DNA of 52,659 nt from an uncultured Bacteroidota bacterium (lineage in GTDB: Bacteria > Bacteroidota > Bacteroidia > B-17B0 > Aurantibacillaceae), in the NCBI GenBank assembly GCA_903893815.1, contig CAITNS010000009.1, positions 1-52,659 on the forward strand. Direction: 5' to 3'. Both the position numbers and the translations under genes were made by a program. Position 1 is the first letter of the stretch, and each line of letters opens with the position of its first letter. The notes under the pieces were generated by a model, which saw nothing but the letters and a program-made list of their open reading frames with translations, searched no databases and was not told where the DNA came from. Below are positions 17,411 through 27,140 of this stretch, piece by piece.

Positions 17411-18850
17411 TTAAAATTTCAATTCTTTTCCTTGATAAAAGTCTAACACCTTTAATTTAAATACATAATCATATTTTGCTTGTACTAAATTTCCTTGCGC
17501 ATTTTGTAAACGCGTTTTAGCATTGTTATAATCAAATGTACTAATAGCGCCTACATTATATTTTTGTTGAGCATAATAAAAAGATTGTTCATTTGCTTCA
17601 ACCGATGATTTGTTAGCATTGTATGTATTTAAAGCAGCTCTTGCATTGGCGTAGGCTTGAGCAATTGTTTTATATAAATTTTGTTCCGTTAAATCCTGAC
17701 TATATTTTGCGTTTAATGCATTTAACTTTGCATTTTTAACGCCAGTTACAGTTTGTAAGCCGTTAAAAATAGGAACTGATAATGTAAAGCCAATACTCTT
17801 ATTTACGTTATCTTCAAACTGATCAGCAAAAGGTTTTTTGGAGGTAACCAATTCTGTTTTTGGCTGGTATACCGGTGCAATAAGTGTAGGGTTATTAATG
17901 TCATCAGCTATAAAGTAAGGGGTTTGATCATAGCCTACAAAATTCACAGCATCAATGTTTTTATCAAGTTCAGATGTACCTGTTCCTAAACTACCAGTGG
18001 CAGATAAAGTAGGGCTTATTCTTCCTTTTGCAATATCTAAACTTTTTTCTGCAGCCAACACATTAAAGTTTGCCGCTTTAATAGAGTGTTGATTTTTAAG
18101 GGCTGTTTCATAAATGTTTTGAACTGATAATGAAGCCAACTCATTATTCATCACATCAACATTTGGTTTTGAGATATTAAAATTATTAAGTGTATCTAAA
18201 TTTAATAATTGCTTTAACGATAACAGTGCTATTTGGTAGTTATTGTCGGAGCTAGTTACATTAGCTTCTTCATTAGCTAATTGCGCCTTTAAATCGTAAA
18301 CAGCACTTTTAGCTAGCGTTCCAGCATCTGCTAATTTTTGTGTACGATCTAATTGTTCTTGTGTAATTTTAAATTGCGCTTGTGATATTTGTAAAATTTC
18401 ATTACTAAAAATAACATTAATGTATGCGGTTGCCACATTTAAGGCTAAGTCATTTTTTTGTTGTAAATACGTTTCTGTACTTGATAAATATTGATATTGA
18501 TTTGCTTTAATGGTATTATATTGTGCTAATCCCGACCAAAGAATAACGTTAGACGATACATAAAAGTTTTGCGACAACACCTGTGTATTTGCAAAGGTAT
18601 TAGTATAACGGTCAATGGTTCTACCAAAGTTGTAGGTATGTTGCGCCCCTGCATTTACGGTTGGTAAAATAGCTGCTTTGCTTTGAGTGGCATTATTTTT
18701 ATTAACGCGCGCATTAATCTCAGATTGCTTTAAGCTAATATTGTTTTTTTGCGCATAATCTACACACTGCTGCAAATCCCAAATGTTAGATTGAGAAATG
18801 GATATTTGTGCTAAGCTTAAACAAAATAAGCTAGATAATAGAGTCTTCAT
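17411..18850 (-). CDS. TolC-family outer-membrane efflux protein
   Basis: A 479-residue TolC-like channel with two OEP repeats. The signal peptide is MKTLLSSLFCLSLAQISISQ, then LQQCVDYAQKNNISLKQSEI opens the first helical hairpin. The second repeat begins near LYKTIAQAYANARAALNTYNA and the protein ends in ...YVFKLKVLDFYQGKEL. The ATG at 18850 starts the signal peptide; an upstream in-frame start at 18928 is less likely. First gene of the run with hlyD, from which it is separated by the palindromic repeat at 17294-17406. Confidence 0.92.
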   Translation of the reverse strand: MKTLLSSLFCLSLAQISISQSNIWDLQQCVDYAQKNNISLKQSEINARVNKNNATQSKAAILPTVNAGAQHTYNFGRTIDRYTNTFANTQVLSQNFYVSSNVILWSGLAQYNTIKANQYQYLSSTETYLQQKNDLALNVATAYINVIFSNEILQISQAQFKITQEQLDRTQKLADAGTLAKSAVYDLKAQLANEEANVTSSDNNYQIALLSLKQLLNLDTLNNFNISKPNVDVMNNELASLSVQNIYETALKNQHSIKAANFNVLAAEKSLDIAKGRISPTLSATGSLGTGTSELDKNIDAVNFVGYDQTPYFIADDINNPTLIAPVYQPKTELVTSKKPFADQFEDNVNKSIGFTLSVPIFNGLQTVTGVKNAKLNALNAKYSQDLTEQNLYKTIAQAYANARAALNTYNANKSSVEANEQSFYYAQQKYNVGAISTFDYNNAKTRLQNAQGNLVQAKYDYVFKLKVLDFYQGKELKF

Positions 18851-19031
18851 AGTTGTTTGTAAAATCAGTGTAAATTTAACTAAAAAAGCGCTTATTATTA
18901 ACCAACTACACAAGCGGAAAAAAAGCAATGGTATTGGTAAAAATTTGGCGCATTATTTTATCAACTTATAGCTTTTAAGTCGTCTTTTTTATTAATTTTC
19001 TAATCTTAAACTCAATGTAGTTTTAAATTGA

Positions 19032-21890
19032 ATGACGCCCTTTTTACAATACATAGCCCAATACATTTTCGAACATCATGCTAATGATACCGAGCGTTTA
19101 TGTATTGTATTGCCTAATAAACGAGGAGCTTTGTATTTAAAACAGCATTTGGCTCGGGCATTTCAAAAAACAATTTGGCTGCCCACTATCATTAGCGCTG
19201 AGGAATTGGTTGCAGAATTATCTGGCTTACAACAAGCTGATAGTATTGATTTAATTTGCGATTTGTATCAGGTTTATGTGGGTATTTTAAAAGAAAAAGC
19301 CGAACCTTTTGACGCTTTTGCCAAATGGGGAACATTAATGTTGCAGGATTTTAATGAAGCGGATCGCTATTTGGTAGATACAGATTCATTGTACCAAAAC
19401 TTAAAAGAAATTAAAGAAATTGAAAACTGGAGTTTGAGTGCTGACGACTTAACGTCTACTCAGCAAGATTATATTGACTTTATGTTTCAAATGGGAACTA
19501 TTTATAAAGAGTTCTCAAAAATATTACTTCAAAAAAAACAGGCTTACCAGGGTTTAATGTATCGTAAGTCGGTTGAAGGGTATAAAGATTCCGTTTATAT
19601 TAATCAGTTTTCCAAAATATTAATTTGTGGTTTTAATGCATTAAACAAAGCGGAGACAATTATTTTTTCGGATTTAGTAAAGGAGAAAAAAGCAAGTATC
19701 ATTTGGGATGGAGATAAATACTATGTGGATAATGAAGAATACGAAGCTGGATTGTTTCTTCGAAAAAACTTTACCAATACATGGTTAGATAGTAAAAATT
19801 ATATTGGAAACGATTTCAAAAATATCGCTAAACATATTGATATTGTTGCCGTTCCAAAGCAAATGGGGCAGGCGCAAGTCGTATCTCATCAATTGCATGA
19901 ATGGATTAAACAAGGAAAATCTTTAAATAAAACGGCTGTTGTTTTAGCAGACGAAAGTTTGCTATTCCCTATTTTAAATCAATTACCAGAGGAAATAAAA
20001 CATGTGAATATTACCATGGAATACCCTTTGCGTTTATCGCCAATTTACGATTTGATGGATAACTTAATTAGTTTGCATCAATCCACTCAAAAGGCAGGTG
20101 CCTCTAGTAGTTTTTACTTTGCCGATGTATTTAAAATTCTACAAAATTCATTATTTAAAAAGTATTATAAATCGTTTAACCCAAGTGTTCATTTACAATC
20201 GATTATTCAAAAAATAATAGATAAAAATTATGTGTGGTTAAATACAAAAGTGCTTGCGGAATTATTTGAAGACAATTATAAAAATATTGAAAGTTTATTT
20301 AATACTTGGTCTAATTCCTCGCAGGGGATTTTATCCATGTCACAAATTATAGAAGTGTTTAATGCTTCCGAAAGTGAGGACTTGCAGTTATCTTCAACTG
20401 AAAACGAATACTTACATGTATTCACCAAGTATTTTAATCGCTTACAGTCTTTAATTCAAACGCATCATTATCTAGATTCATTGCTCACTTTAAAAAGTTT
20501 ATACAAACAAATTATAGGCGCAGCTTCTGTACCATTTATTGGTGAACCTTTGCAAGGTTTGCAAATTATGGGTGTTTTAGAAACCCGTACCTTGGATTTT
20601 GAAAACATCATTTTATTGGGTGTCAATGAAGGAGTTTTACCTTCAGGTAAATCTGCTAATTCATTTATTCCTAACGACTTAAAGCGTTATCACGGCATGC
20701 CATTGTATGGCGATAAAGATGCAGTGTATGCCTATCACTTTTACAGGATTTTACAAAGAGCAAGTAATGTTTTGATTACCTATAATACCGAACACAGCGT
20801 GTTAGGCTCTGGTGAAAAAAGTCGTTTTATTACACAGTTGCAGTTTGAATTACAAAAGTATAGTCCACATCATACCATTACAGAGGTTATGTTAAGTGGC
20901 GGTGAGTTACCTGCTAGTTCCCGAAATGTTATTAGCATTAATAAAACAGATTTTAATTTAGCACCTATCATCAAAAAATTAACAACAAATGATGAATACA
21001 GTGGTTTAAGTCCTTCAGCTTTGCTTACATATAAAGACTGTGCTCTGCGTTTCTTTTTTAGATATGGTGCAGGTATTAAAGAAACCCAAGATGTTGAGGA
21101 AAGTGCGGAAGCTAACACACAAGGCTCTATTTTACACGAATCATTAGAGATGTTGTATAAGCCATTTATTGGAAGGGTTTTAACGGAAGAAAATATTAAG
21201 GAATGTCTTTCAAAAACAGAAGAAAGTGTAAACATAATCTTTCAAAATTATTTTAGTCAAAGAGAAAGTCAGTTTGGAAAGAATTTTTTACAACGAAAAG
21301 TAATTTATGAATACGTCAATAAATTATTAAGAAACGATTTAAAACTGATTCAGGATTCTAAAAAAACAAACGAGCTTTTAAGTTTAATAGACTTAGAAAA
21401 ATCATTGACTTCTTCTGTCATTATTGATATTAAAGGAGTTAATACAACTATTTATTTAAAAGGTTCAGCAGATAGAATTGATAAACTTGGAAACAAAATT
21501 AGAATCATTGATTATAAATCATCCGTGAAAGCAGATGATAAATTTAAATTTACCAATTTTGAAGATTTGTTTAAAGACAGTCAATACAATAAAATGTTAC
21601 AACTGTTTATGTATGCTTGGTTTGTGGTTAAAAATAAGTTGGCTCGCCCCGAAGATTTACAACCTTGTATCATTCCTTTTAAAAAGTTTGAAGAGCAACC
21701 TAAATTTATTATGGAAGAAACCAAAGGTGGCGGTATTTTAAATTTTACAGCGGAATTATTAGAGGAGTTTGAAACTCATTTAAAGTTAGAGATTTTAGGA
21801 ATGATTTCAGATGAAACATTTTTTTCCCAAACAGAGGACGAAGATAAATGTGAGTACTGCGCTTATGCCGGTATATGCAATGCTAAATAA
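19032..21890 (+). CDS. addB: AddB-like PD-(D/E)XK nuclease with an Fe-S cluster
   Basis: A 952-residue protein resembling the AddB subunit of AddAB, which processes double-strand breaks for recombination. The N-terminus has the degenerate helicase start ERLCIVLPNKRGALYL with no Walker A motif, typical of Bacteroidota AddB-like proteins. The C-terminal nuclease shows GSADRIDK and IIDYKSS (Asp827, Lys829). Four cysteines fit the AddB iron-sulfur staple: Cys670 in TYKDCALRFFF, and Cys940, Cys943 and Cys949 in CEYCAYAGIC at the very end. No addA gene is adjacent. Its last 305 bases are repeated, in decayed form, at 26737-27041. Confidence 0.85.
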   Translation: MTPFLQYIAQYIFEHHANDTERLCIVLPNKRGALYLKQHLARAFQKTIWLPTIISAEELVAELSGLQQADSIDLICDLYQVYVGILKEKAEPFDAFAKWGTLMLQDFNEADRYLVDTDSLYQNLKEIKEIENWSLSADDLTSTQQDYIDFMFQMGTIYKEFSKILLQKKQAYQGLMYRKSVEGYKDSVYINQFSKILICGFNALNKAETIIFSDLVKEKKASIIWDGDKYYVDNEEYEAGLFLRKNFTNTWLDSKNYIGNDFKNIAKHIDIVAVPKQMGQAQVVSHQLHEWIKQGKSLNKTAVVLADESLLFPILNQLPEEIKHVNITMEYPLRLSPIYDLMDNLISLHQSTQKAGASSSFYFADVFKILQNSLFKKYYKSFNPSVHLQSIIQKIIDKNYVWLNTKVLAELFEDNYKNIESLFNTWSNSSQGILSMSQIIEVFNASESEDLQLSSTENEYLHVFTKYFNRLQSLIQTHHYLDSLLTLKSLYKQIIGAASVPFIGEPLQGLQIMGVLETRTLDFENIILLGVNEGVLPSGKSANSFIPNDLKRYHGMPLYGDKDAVYAYHFYRILQRASNVLITYNTEHSVLGSGEKSRFITQLQFELQKYSPHHTITEVMLSGGELPASSRNVISINKTDFNLAPIIKKLTTNDEYSGLSPSALLTYKDCALRFFFRYGAGIKETQDVEESAEANTQGSILHESLEMLYKPFIGRVLTEENIKECLSKTEESVNIIFQNYFSQRESQFGKNFLQRKVIYEYVNKLLRNDLKLIQDSKKTNELLSLIDLEKSLTSSVIIDIKGVNTTIYLKGSADRIDKLGNKIRIIDYKSSVKADDKFKFTNFEDLFKDSQYNKMLQLFMYAWFVVKNKLARPEDLQPCIIPFKKFEEQPKFIMEETKGGGILNFTAELLEEFETHLKLEILGMISDETFFSQTEDEDKCEYCAYAGICNAK

Positions 21891-21909
21891 TAATTGCTAT
21901 AACCTTAAG

Positions 21910-23949
21910 TTAAACTAATAAAGTATTTTCTATTTCCTCTGTAAATTTTACGCAAACAATTAATCCAGGAGCATTTCTATATTCAAAACTTCCTTTTAAT
22001 TGTTTGGTAAAAATATTTAATAATTTAAATCCTAATGAATTCACTTCTTTTATATTAAATTCAGCAGGTATTCCAGGGCCACTATCGGAAACGCATAAAG
22101 TAATTTCGTCTTCTATTTTTGTTAGCTTAACATAAATGTCTCCTTTTTTTTTGTCTAAAAATGCATATTTAAAACTATTTGTAATTAACTCATTTACAAT
22201 TAATGCAATTGGAACAGCTCTTTTGGCCGAAACAGAAACAGCCTCTAATTCAAAATGAACTGTAATGTTTTTATTTTTGTCAAAAAAGTTTCTTAAAAAT
22301 TCAACCAAATCTTTTAAGTAATCTTGTAAGTCTATTCTAACAAAGTTGTTTGATTTATAAAGTTTTTCATGAATTAATGACATGGCATTAATCCTTTGTT
22401 GAATTTCAGTAAATTGTATTTGTAAAAATTTATTATCGGTTCTAGCGCTCTGCATTTCTATTAATCCTGTTACTAATGCTAAATTATTTTTAACTCGATG
22501 ATGAATTTCTCCTAACAAGGCTTCTTTTTCTCGCAACGATTCACTAATATTTAACTCTTGTTCCTTTTTTTCAGTAATATCAATACTATAACCAATCATG
22601 TATTTAAACGCGCCTTTGTCAAACACTGGGTAAAATTTCCTAAGATTATAATTTACTTTGCCTTTTTTATTTATGTGAGAATCTTCAAAATCAATGGCAG
22701 TTCCAGTTTGTATAACTGATTTAAAAATTTCGTAACGTTTGAACGCATTTTCAGTATCGTAATTTTTTATTCTACAATATTCAAAATAATCTTTTCCAAT
22801 AATTTGTTTTCTGAGTTCAGCGTCTTTTACGCCAATTGTATTTACAAATAAATATTTAAAATCTTGATCAAAAATAGCAATTTCGATAGGTATGTTTGAG
22901 AAAATAGATTCGTAAAACAAAGTTTGTTCTTCAATTTTTTTTCTTTTTTCAATAACTTCATTTGCACTTTCAGTTACTTTTTGATTAAGGTTGCTTGAGT
23001 AAATTTGCAAACTATCTCGCATTGTTATTAAGGCATTTCCTAAAATATCTTCAGTACTTAATTTATTATATTGAACCGAGAAATTACCTTTTTCTATTTC
23101 ATTAGCAAATTTGGATGTTTTAGTGAAACTTTCAGATAAGGCATTAACTGATTGCGCCATATCTCCAATAATATTATTTTCTACCAGTAATTTTTGTTCT
23201 GGTAATTGACCTTTTGCTAATTGATGAATAATGTCATTCATCTTAACAACGGGCTTGGTGATACTACTTGAAATAAAATAAATGGCAATTAATATAAAAA
23301 ATAATAAGCCAAAAGATGATATAAGAATTGTAAAAGATATTTTTCTTGTATCTTCTCTTATTTCAGCTTCTAATTTTTGGGATAATGAATTATTAAGAAA
23401 TATAATATAATTTAATTTTTTAACCATTGATTTTGTTTTAGGAAGTATTTCATCCTCAATGATGTTTTCACATAAGAACTGTTTAGCCGGATTTTCATAA
23501 TCCTCAAAATTGACGAGAATGCTCATGATTTTTTTTTCAGATTTAATTAAATCTTCAAAATCTAAAATAAAAGATAAAAGACTATCTGTATTAAAATTTA
23601 TGCTGTTTTGATTATTCTTAAACTTTGAAATATAATTTGCTATTTTGTGCTTAGCATGATTATATCTGAATTTATGAAGAGAGTCCAAACTTTTCTTATC
23701 TTCAATTTCGTTAGGTAAATGAACCCAATTGGTGGCATACATTTTAGATTCTATCAATATGTCGCTTAATTCATCTAAATTTTCTATGTATGGATTAATT
23801 ATAGTTGATATTTTTTCAATGTTTGCTATTTGCTTGTTGGTTAAATAAATATTTAAACCAGTCTTTACAATTACTGTAATAATAATAGCAATAAATACAA
23901 TTGTAATTTTAGGGAAAGAGTTAAATACTATTCTTGATTTAAAATTCAT
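21910..23949 (-). CDS. Transmembrane sensor histidine kinase (HAMP-PAS-HisKA_2-HATPase)
   Basis: A 679-residue membrane kinase. TM1 is about 14-36, a helical periplasmic sensor 37-203, TM2 205-228, HAMP about 230-285 (SSITKPVVKMNDIIHQLAKG), coiled coil 320-342 and PAS about 343-465 (FSNIPIEIAIFDQDFKYLFVN). A HisKA_2/HWE-like dimerisation region has EIHHRVKNNL (His483/His484), and the ATPase domain has NELITNSFKYAF and SDSGPGIP. No receiver domain is fused and no response regulator is adjacent, so its output partner is unknown. Its stop lies 19 bp from the addB stop (convergent). It diverges from the TonB receptor/YfiR pair, which suggests that the periplasmic sensor listens to YfiR. Confidence 0.9.
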   Translation of the reverse strand: MNFKSRIVFNSFPKITIVFIAIIITVIVKTGLNIYLTNKQIANIEKISTIINPYIENLDELSDILIESKMYATNWVHLPNEIEDKKSLDSLHKFRYNHAKHKIANYISKFKNNQNSINFNTDSLLSFILDFEDLIKSEKKIMSILVNFEDYENPAKQFLCENIIEDEILPKTKSMVKKLNYIIFLNNSLSQKLEAEIREDTRKISFTILISSFGLLFFILIAIYFISSSITKPVVKMNDIIHQLAKGQLPEQKLLVENNIIGDMAQSVNALSESFTKTSKFANEIEKGNFSVQYNKLSTEDILGNALITMRDSLQIYSSNLNQKVTESANEVIEKRKKIEEQTLFYESIFSNIPIEIAIFDQDFKYLFVNTIGVKDAELRKQIIGKDYFEYCRIKNYDTENAFKRYEIFKSVIQTGTAIDFEDSHINKKGKVNYNLRKFYPVFDKGAFKYMIGYSIDITEKKEQELNISESLREKEALLGEIHHRVKNNLALVTGLIEMQSARTDNKFLQIQFTEIQQRINAMSLIHEKLYKSNNFVRIDLQDYLKDLVEFLRNFFDKNKNITVHFELEAVSVSAKRAVPIALIVNELITNSFKYAFLDKKKGDIYVKLTKIEDEITLCVSDSGPGIPAEFNIKEVNSLGFKLLNIFTKQLKGSFEYRNAPGLIVCVKFTEEIENTLLV

Positions 23950-24082
23950 TTTTATTTAGGACACTATTTTAGCTTATTGCTAAATATATTTTTAAAACAA
24001 TTATTTTTCAATTATCAAACGCGATGCAATTTCGTAAAAATATTATATAAATGCTAAAATATGTTTTTATATGCTTTTTTTT

Positions 24083-24090
24083 TATATTTG
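24083..24090 (+). promoter_or_regulatory. Candidate -7 box (TATATTTG) for the TonB receptor-YfiR operon
   Basis: An exact TAnnTTTG box between two candidate in-frame ATGs (24051 and 24099). If it is used, only the ATG at 24099 lies downstream, and that ATG opens a normal signal peptide. Confidence 0.45.
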
Positions 24091-24098
24091 TTCTTATT

Positions 24099-26141
24099 AT
24101 GAAATATTTTTTACGTGTTTTTTTTGTATATTCTATTATAACAAATAGTAGTTTTGCTCAAAATGATTCCACTTTAGTTAAAAAGGATTCAATTGACTAT
24201 TATGATATATCATTGGATCAATTAATAAATTTAAAGTCGCATGGGCTTCCTTCCGAATTAGAAGAGTTTGTAAATTCTTTAATTTCTGTAGCCTCTAAAA
24301 AACCTATTAATTTGCGCGAATCTCCTAGCATTATTTCCTTAATTACAGAAGAGGAAATAAAAAAATCGGGGGCTCGAGATTTGATTGATGTGTTGCGTTT
24401 AGTTCCCGGAATTGATTTTGCTGCAGATATTGAAGGTGTTGTTGGCATTGGCATGCGAGGTAATTGGGCCAATGAAGGAAAGGTCTTAGTTTTATTAGAT
24501 GGTCAGGAAATGAACGAAATTATATCAGCCGGCAATATGTTTGGCAATCATTATCCCATTGAGCAAATAAAAAAAATTGAAGTTATAAGAGGGCCGGGGT
24601 CTGCAATTTATGGTGGCTATGCAGAATATGGTGTTATTAATATTATTACTCGTCAAGCAGAGGATATAAATGGTATTACTATTTCAGGTACTTACGGACA
24701 AATGGAAAAAGACTATGGAAGAAGAAATTTGAATTTATCAATTGGAAAAAAAATAAAAGATTTTTCATTTAGTTTATCCGGATTAGTTGGGCAGGGGCAA
24801 AGAAGTGATCAAACCTATACAGATTATGCAGATTCAAGCTATTCAATGAAGGGAAATTCAAATTTAAATCCTAACTACTTTAACTTAGCTTTAGGATATA
24901 AAGGGTTAAGTTTTAGAGCCATTGGTGATTTTTTTCAAACCACCCAGCGCGATGGATATGGCACAGTTGTTCAGCAAGGTGCAGTTCCTGAAAGTTTTAA
25001 TTCATTTTTTTCTGAGTTAAAATATGTTTTTAAATTAAACGATAAATTTACAATAACACCACGAATTAATTATAAAAATCAAACGCCATGGAAAACACCA
25101 AGCTATGATTATTCTCGACCTTATAACAAAACTGGAATTAGATTATCGGAAAATATAACTGCCTCATACGATGCCAAAAGAAATTTGAATATTATTTTTG
25201 GTATTGAAAGTTATCAAGATAAAGCAATGGATAATACGGATAGTAGTTTTTTTGCAAACGGAAAAAAAGAAGTGAATTATATTAATTATTCTGTTTTTTC
25301 ACAAGCATTAATAAAAACAAGAGCGGTTAATTTTATTGTTGGCGCTCGGTTTGATAAGCACAGCGAATTTAATAGTGCTTTTGTTCCAAGAGTTGGGTTA
25401 ACAAAAAAATATAATAAGTTTCACTTTAAGGCTTTATATAGTCAAGCATTTAGGTCGCCATCTATTGATAATATAAATTCAGCTGATTCTACCGGTATAA
25501 AACCTGAACTGACTACTGTAATTGAAGCAGAAATAGGCTATCAAATTACCAGAAAATCTATTCTTACAGCAAATATATATGATATCACTACCCATGAACC
25601 AATTATTTATTATGTTTCGCAAGATAGTTCAAACACAGATTATTATACCAATTATGGACATTCGGGTTCGCAAGGTGTTGAAATTGAATACCGTTATAAA
25701 GATAAATGGGGATTTATAAATTTTAATTATTCTATATATACAGTTGCAAATAAAGAAAAAATATCAATTTATAAAGCAGATAACTCCCACTCTTTATTAG
25801 GTTTTGCAAATCGTAAAATTAACCTATCTGTTTGTTGGAATATTACAAAATCACTTTCTTTTAATAGCACATCTACTTTATATGGTCAGCGTTATGCTAT
25901 AGTGGCGATTGATAGTTCCGATAATTCTGTTATAAAACGATTAGATCCAACACTATTACTCAATTTTTTTGTGAGATATGAAACTCCTATAAAAGGATTA
26001 AGCGTTGGCATAGGTGTTTATGATGCATTAAATCAAAAATTTAAGTTTATACAACCTTATAACGGCGGCCACGCTCCATTACCTGGACCATCACGCGAAA
26101 TTATTTTTAGACTACATTATAACTTACAATTCAAAAAATAA
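24099..26141 (+). CDS. TonB-dependent receptor, BtuB-like
   Basis: A 680-residue outer-membrane receptor. Signal peptide MKYFLRVFFVYSIITNSSFA. The plug domain spans about 65-185 (IISLITEEEIKKSGARDLID, GIGMRGNW, VLLDGQEMNE, IEVIRGPGSAIYGG, GVINIITR). The 22-strand barrel follows and ends with ...REIIFRLHYNLQF, with an aromatic close to the C-terminus. There is no N-terminal carboxypeptidase-like domain and no SusD partner, so a polysaccharide-utilisation role is unlikely. It is co-transcribed with the YfiR gene 6 bp downstream. The alternative ATG at 24051 would add 16 hydrophobic residues. The ligand is unknown. Confidence 0.9.
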   Translation: MKYFLRVFFVYSIITNSSFAQNDSTLVKKDSIDYYDISLDQLINLKSHGLPSELEEFVNSLISVASKKPINLRESPSIISLITEEEIKKSGARDLIDVLRLVPGIDFAADIEGVVGIGMRGNWANEGKVLVLLDGQEMNEIISAGNMFGNHYPIEQIKKIEVIRGPGSAIYGGYAEYGVINIITRQAEDINGITISGTYGQMEKDYGRRNLNLSIGKKIKDFSFSLSGLVGQGQRSDQTYTDYADSSYSMKGNSNLNPNYFNLALGYKGLSFRAIGDFFQTTQRDGYGTVVQQGAVPESFNSFFSELKYVFKLNDKFTITPRINYKNQTPWKTPSYDYSRPYNKTGIRLSENITASYDAKRNLNIIFGIESYQDKAMDNTDSSFFANGKKEVNYINYSVFSQALIKTRAVNFIVGARFDKHSEFNSAFVPRVGLTKKYNKFHFKALYSQAFRSPSIDNINSADSTGIKPELTTVIEAEIGYQITRKSILTANIYDITTHEPIIYYVSQDSSNTDYYTNYGHSGSQGVEIEYRYKDKWGFINFNYSIYTVANKEKISIYKADNSHSLLGFANRKINLSVCWNITKSLSFNSTSTLYGQRYAIVAIDSSDNSVIKRLDPTLLLNFFVRYETPIKGLSVGIGVYDALNQKFKFIQPYNGGHAPLPGPSREIIFRLHYNLQFKK

Positions 26142-26147
26142 GATTAG

Positions 26148-26693
26148 TTGAATAAATTTAATCATATATTAAAATTTAGGAAGATTTATCTTTTTTTGAT
26201 GTTATTTACAATTGTTGTAAATAATAAATCAACTGCGCAATCAACAGATTATAAAGCATACTCATTATATGTATATAATTTTATGAAATATGTTGAATGG
26301 CCTGAAGAAGAAAGTAAAGGTGATTTTATTATTGCTCTTATTGGAGATTCTCAAATAAGTGATGAATTAAAAATAGTAGCTTCCAATAAAAAATTAAAAG
26401 GACGGAAGATTGTTTTTAAAACCTTTAAAGCGGTTGAAGATATTGCTTTTTGTCATTTACTTTATGTTTCTGCGTCAAAAAGTTCATCTATAAAAACTAT
26501 TAATCAAAAATTTGCAAATAAACCGGTGCTAATTGTTGGTGAACGCGAGGGCACTGTATATAAAGGAGCTGCATTAAGCTTTGTAACTACCGATGAAGAT
26601 GAGTTGAGATTTGATATTAATAAAAAAGAACTTGAAAATCATAAACTTAAAATAGCTAGTTCCTTAATTAAACTTGGTACATTAATAAACTAA
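26148..26693 (+). CDS. YfiR (DUF4154) family periplasmic protein
   Basis: A 181-residue exported protein starting at TTG, with a signal peptide ending around STAQ (residue 31) and a mature domain that fits DUF4154 from end to end. The hallmarks are YSLYVYNFMKYVEWPEE, IALIGDSQISDEL, LLYVSASKS, KPVLIVGEREG and the late ISSLIKLGTLIN-like tail (ASSLIKLGTLI). In Pseudomonas, YfiR is the periplasmic repressor of the HAMP-containing cyclase YfiN. Only 6 bp separate it from the receptor gene, so translation is coupled. I infer that it gates the divergently encoded histidine kinase. Confidence 0.88.
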   Translation: MNKFNHILKFRKIYLFLMLFTIVVNNKSTAQSTDYKAYSLYVYNFMKYVEWPEEESKGDFIIALIGDSQISDELKIVASNKKLKGRKIVFKTFKAVEDIAFCHLLYVSASKSSSIKTINQKFANKPVLIVGEREGTVYKGAALSFVTTDEDELRFDINKKELENHKLKIASSLIKLGTLIN

Positions 26694-26736
26694 CCTTGTT
26701 TGTTTAGTATTTTATAGAAAGTTTAAATCTTCACTT

Positions 26737-27041
26737 ACAATAAAATGTCACAATTGTTTATGCATGCTTGGTTTGTGGTTATTAATAAGTTGGCTCACCC
26801 CGAAGATTTACAACCTTGCATCATTCCTTTTAAAAAGTTTGAAGAGCATCCTAAAATTATCATGGAAGAAGTTAGAGGTGGTGGTATTTTAAATTTTACA
26901 ACGTAATTATTGGAAGACTTTACGAACCATTTAAAGCAGCAAATTGCTGAAATAATTGATAGTTCAGAAGCTTTCAAGCAAACAGAAGTCCATATAAATG
27001 CGAATATTGAGCCTATGCAAGCTTTTGTAATGCATAAATAG
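26737..27041 (+). pseudogene. Decayed duplicate of the addB 3' end
   Basis: This 305-nt segment aligns over its whole length with the last 305 nt of addB (21586-21890), including long identical stretches such as CAATAAAATG and CCCCGAAGATTTACAACC. It is dead. A GAA codon has become TAA (ACAACGTAATTA), a one-base deletion shifts the frame near 26994, and TGC of the second cluster cysteine reads TGA in the original frame. The positions of the first and third C-terminal cysteines are still recognisable at nucleotide level. It has no start of its own. It directly follows the kinase-receptor-YfiR block and so forms, with the addB end, a direct repeat flanking that block. Confidence 0.93.
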
Positions 27042-27140
27042 CATTGTATCTAACAATCAAGTGTTTATAAATCCCATTCAATGTGCTAAATGCCTTTATC
27101 TATAGGCTTAATTTTATAATCAAATTATAAATTCAGTATA

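Noticed and set aside
26795-26977. Minus-strand open frame across the addB remnant
   Set aside because: It is the antisense shadow of a decayed copy of addB; the plus-strand homology explains the sequence.
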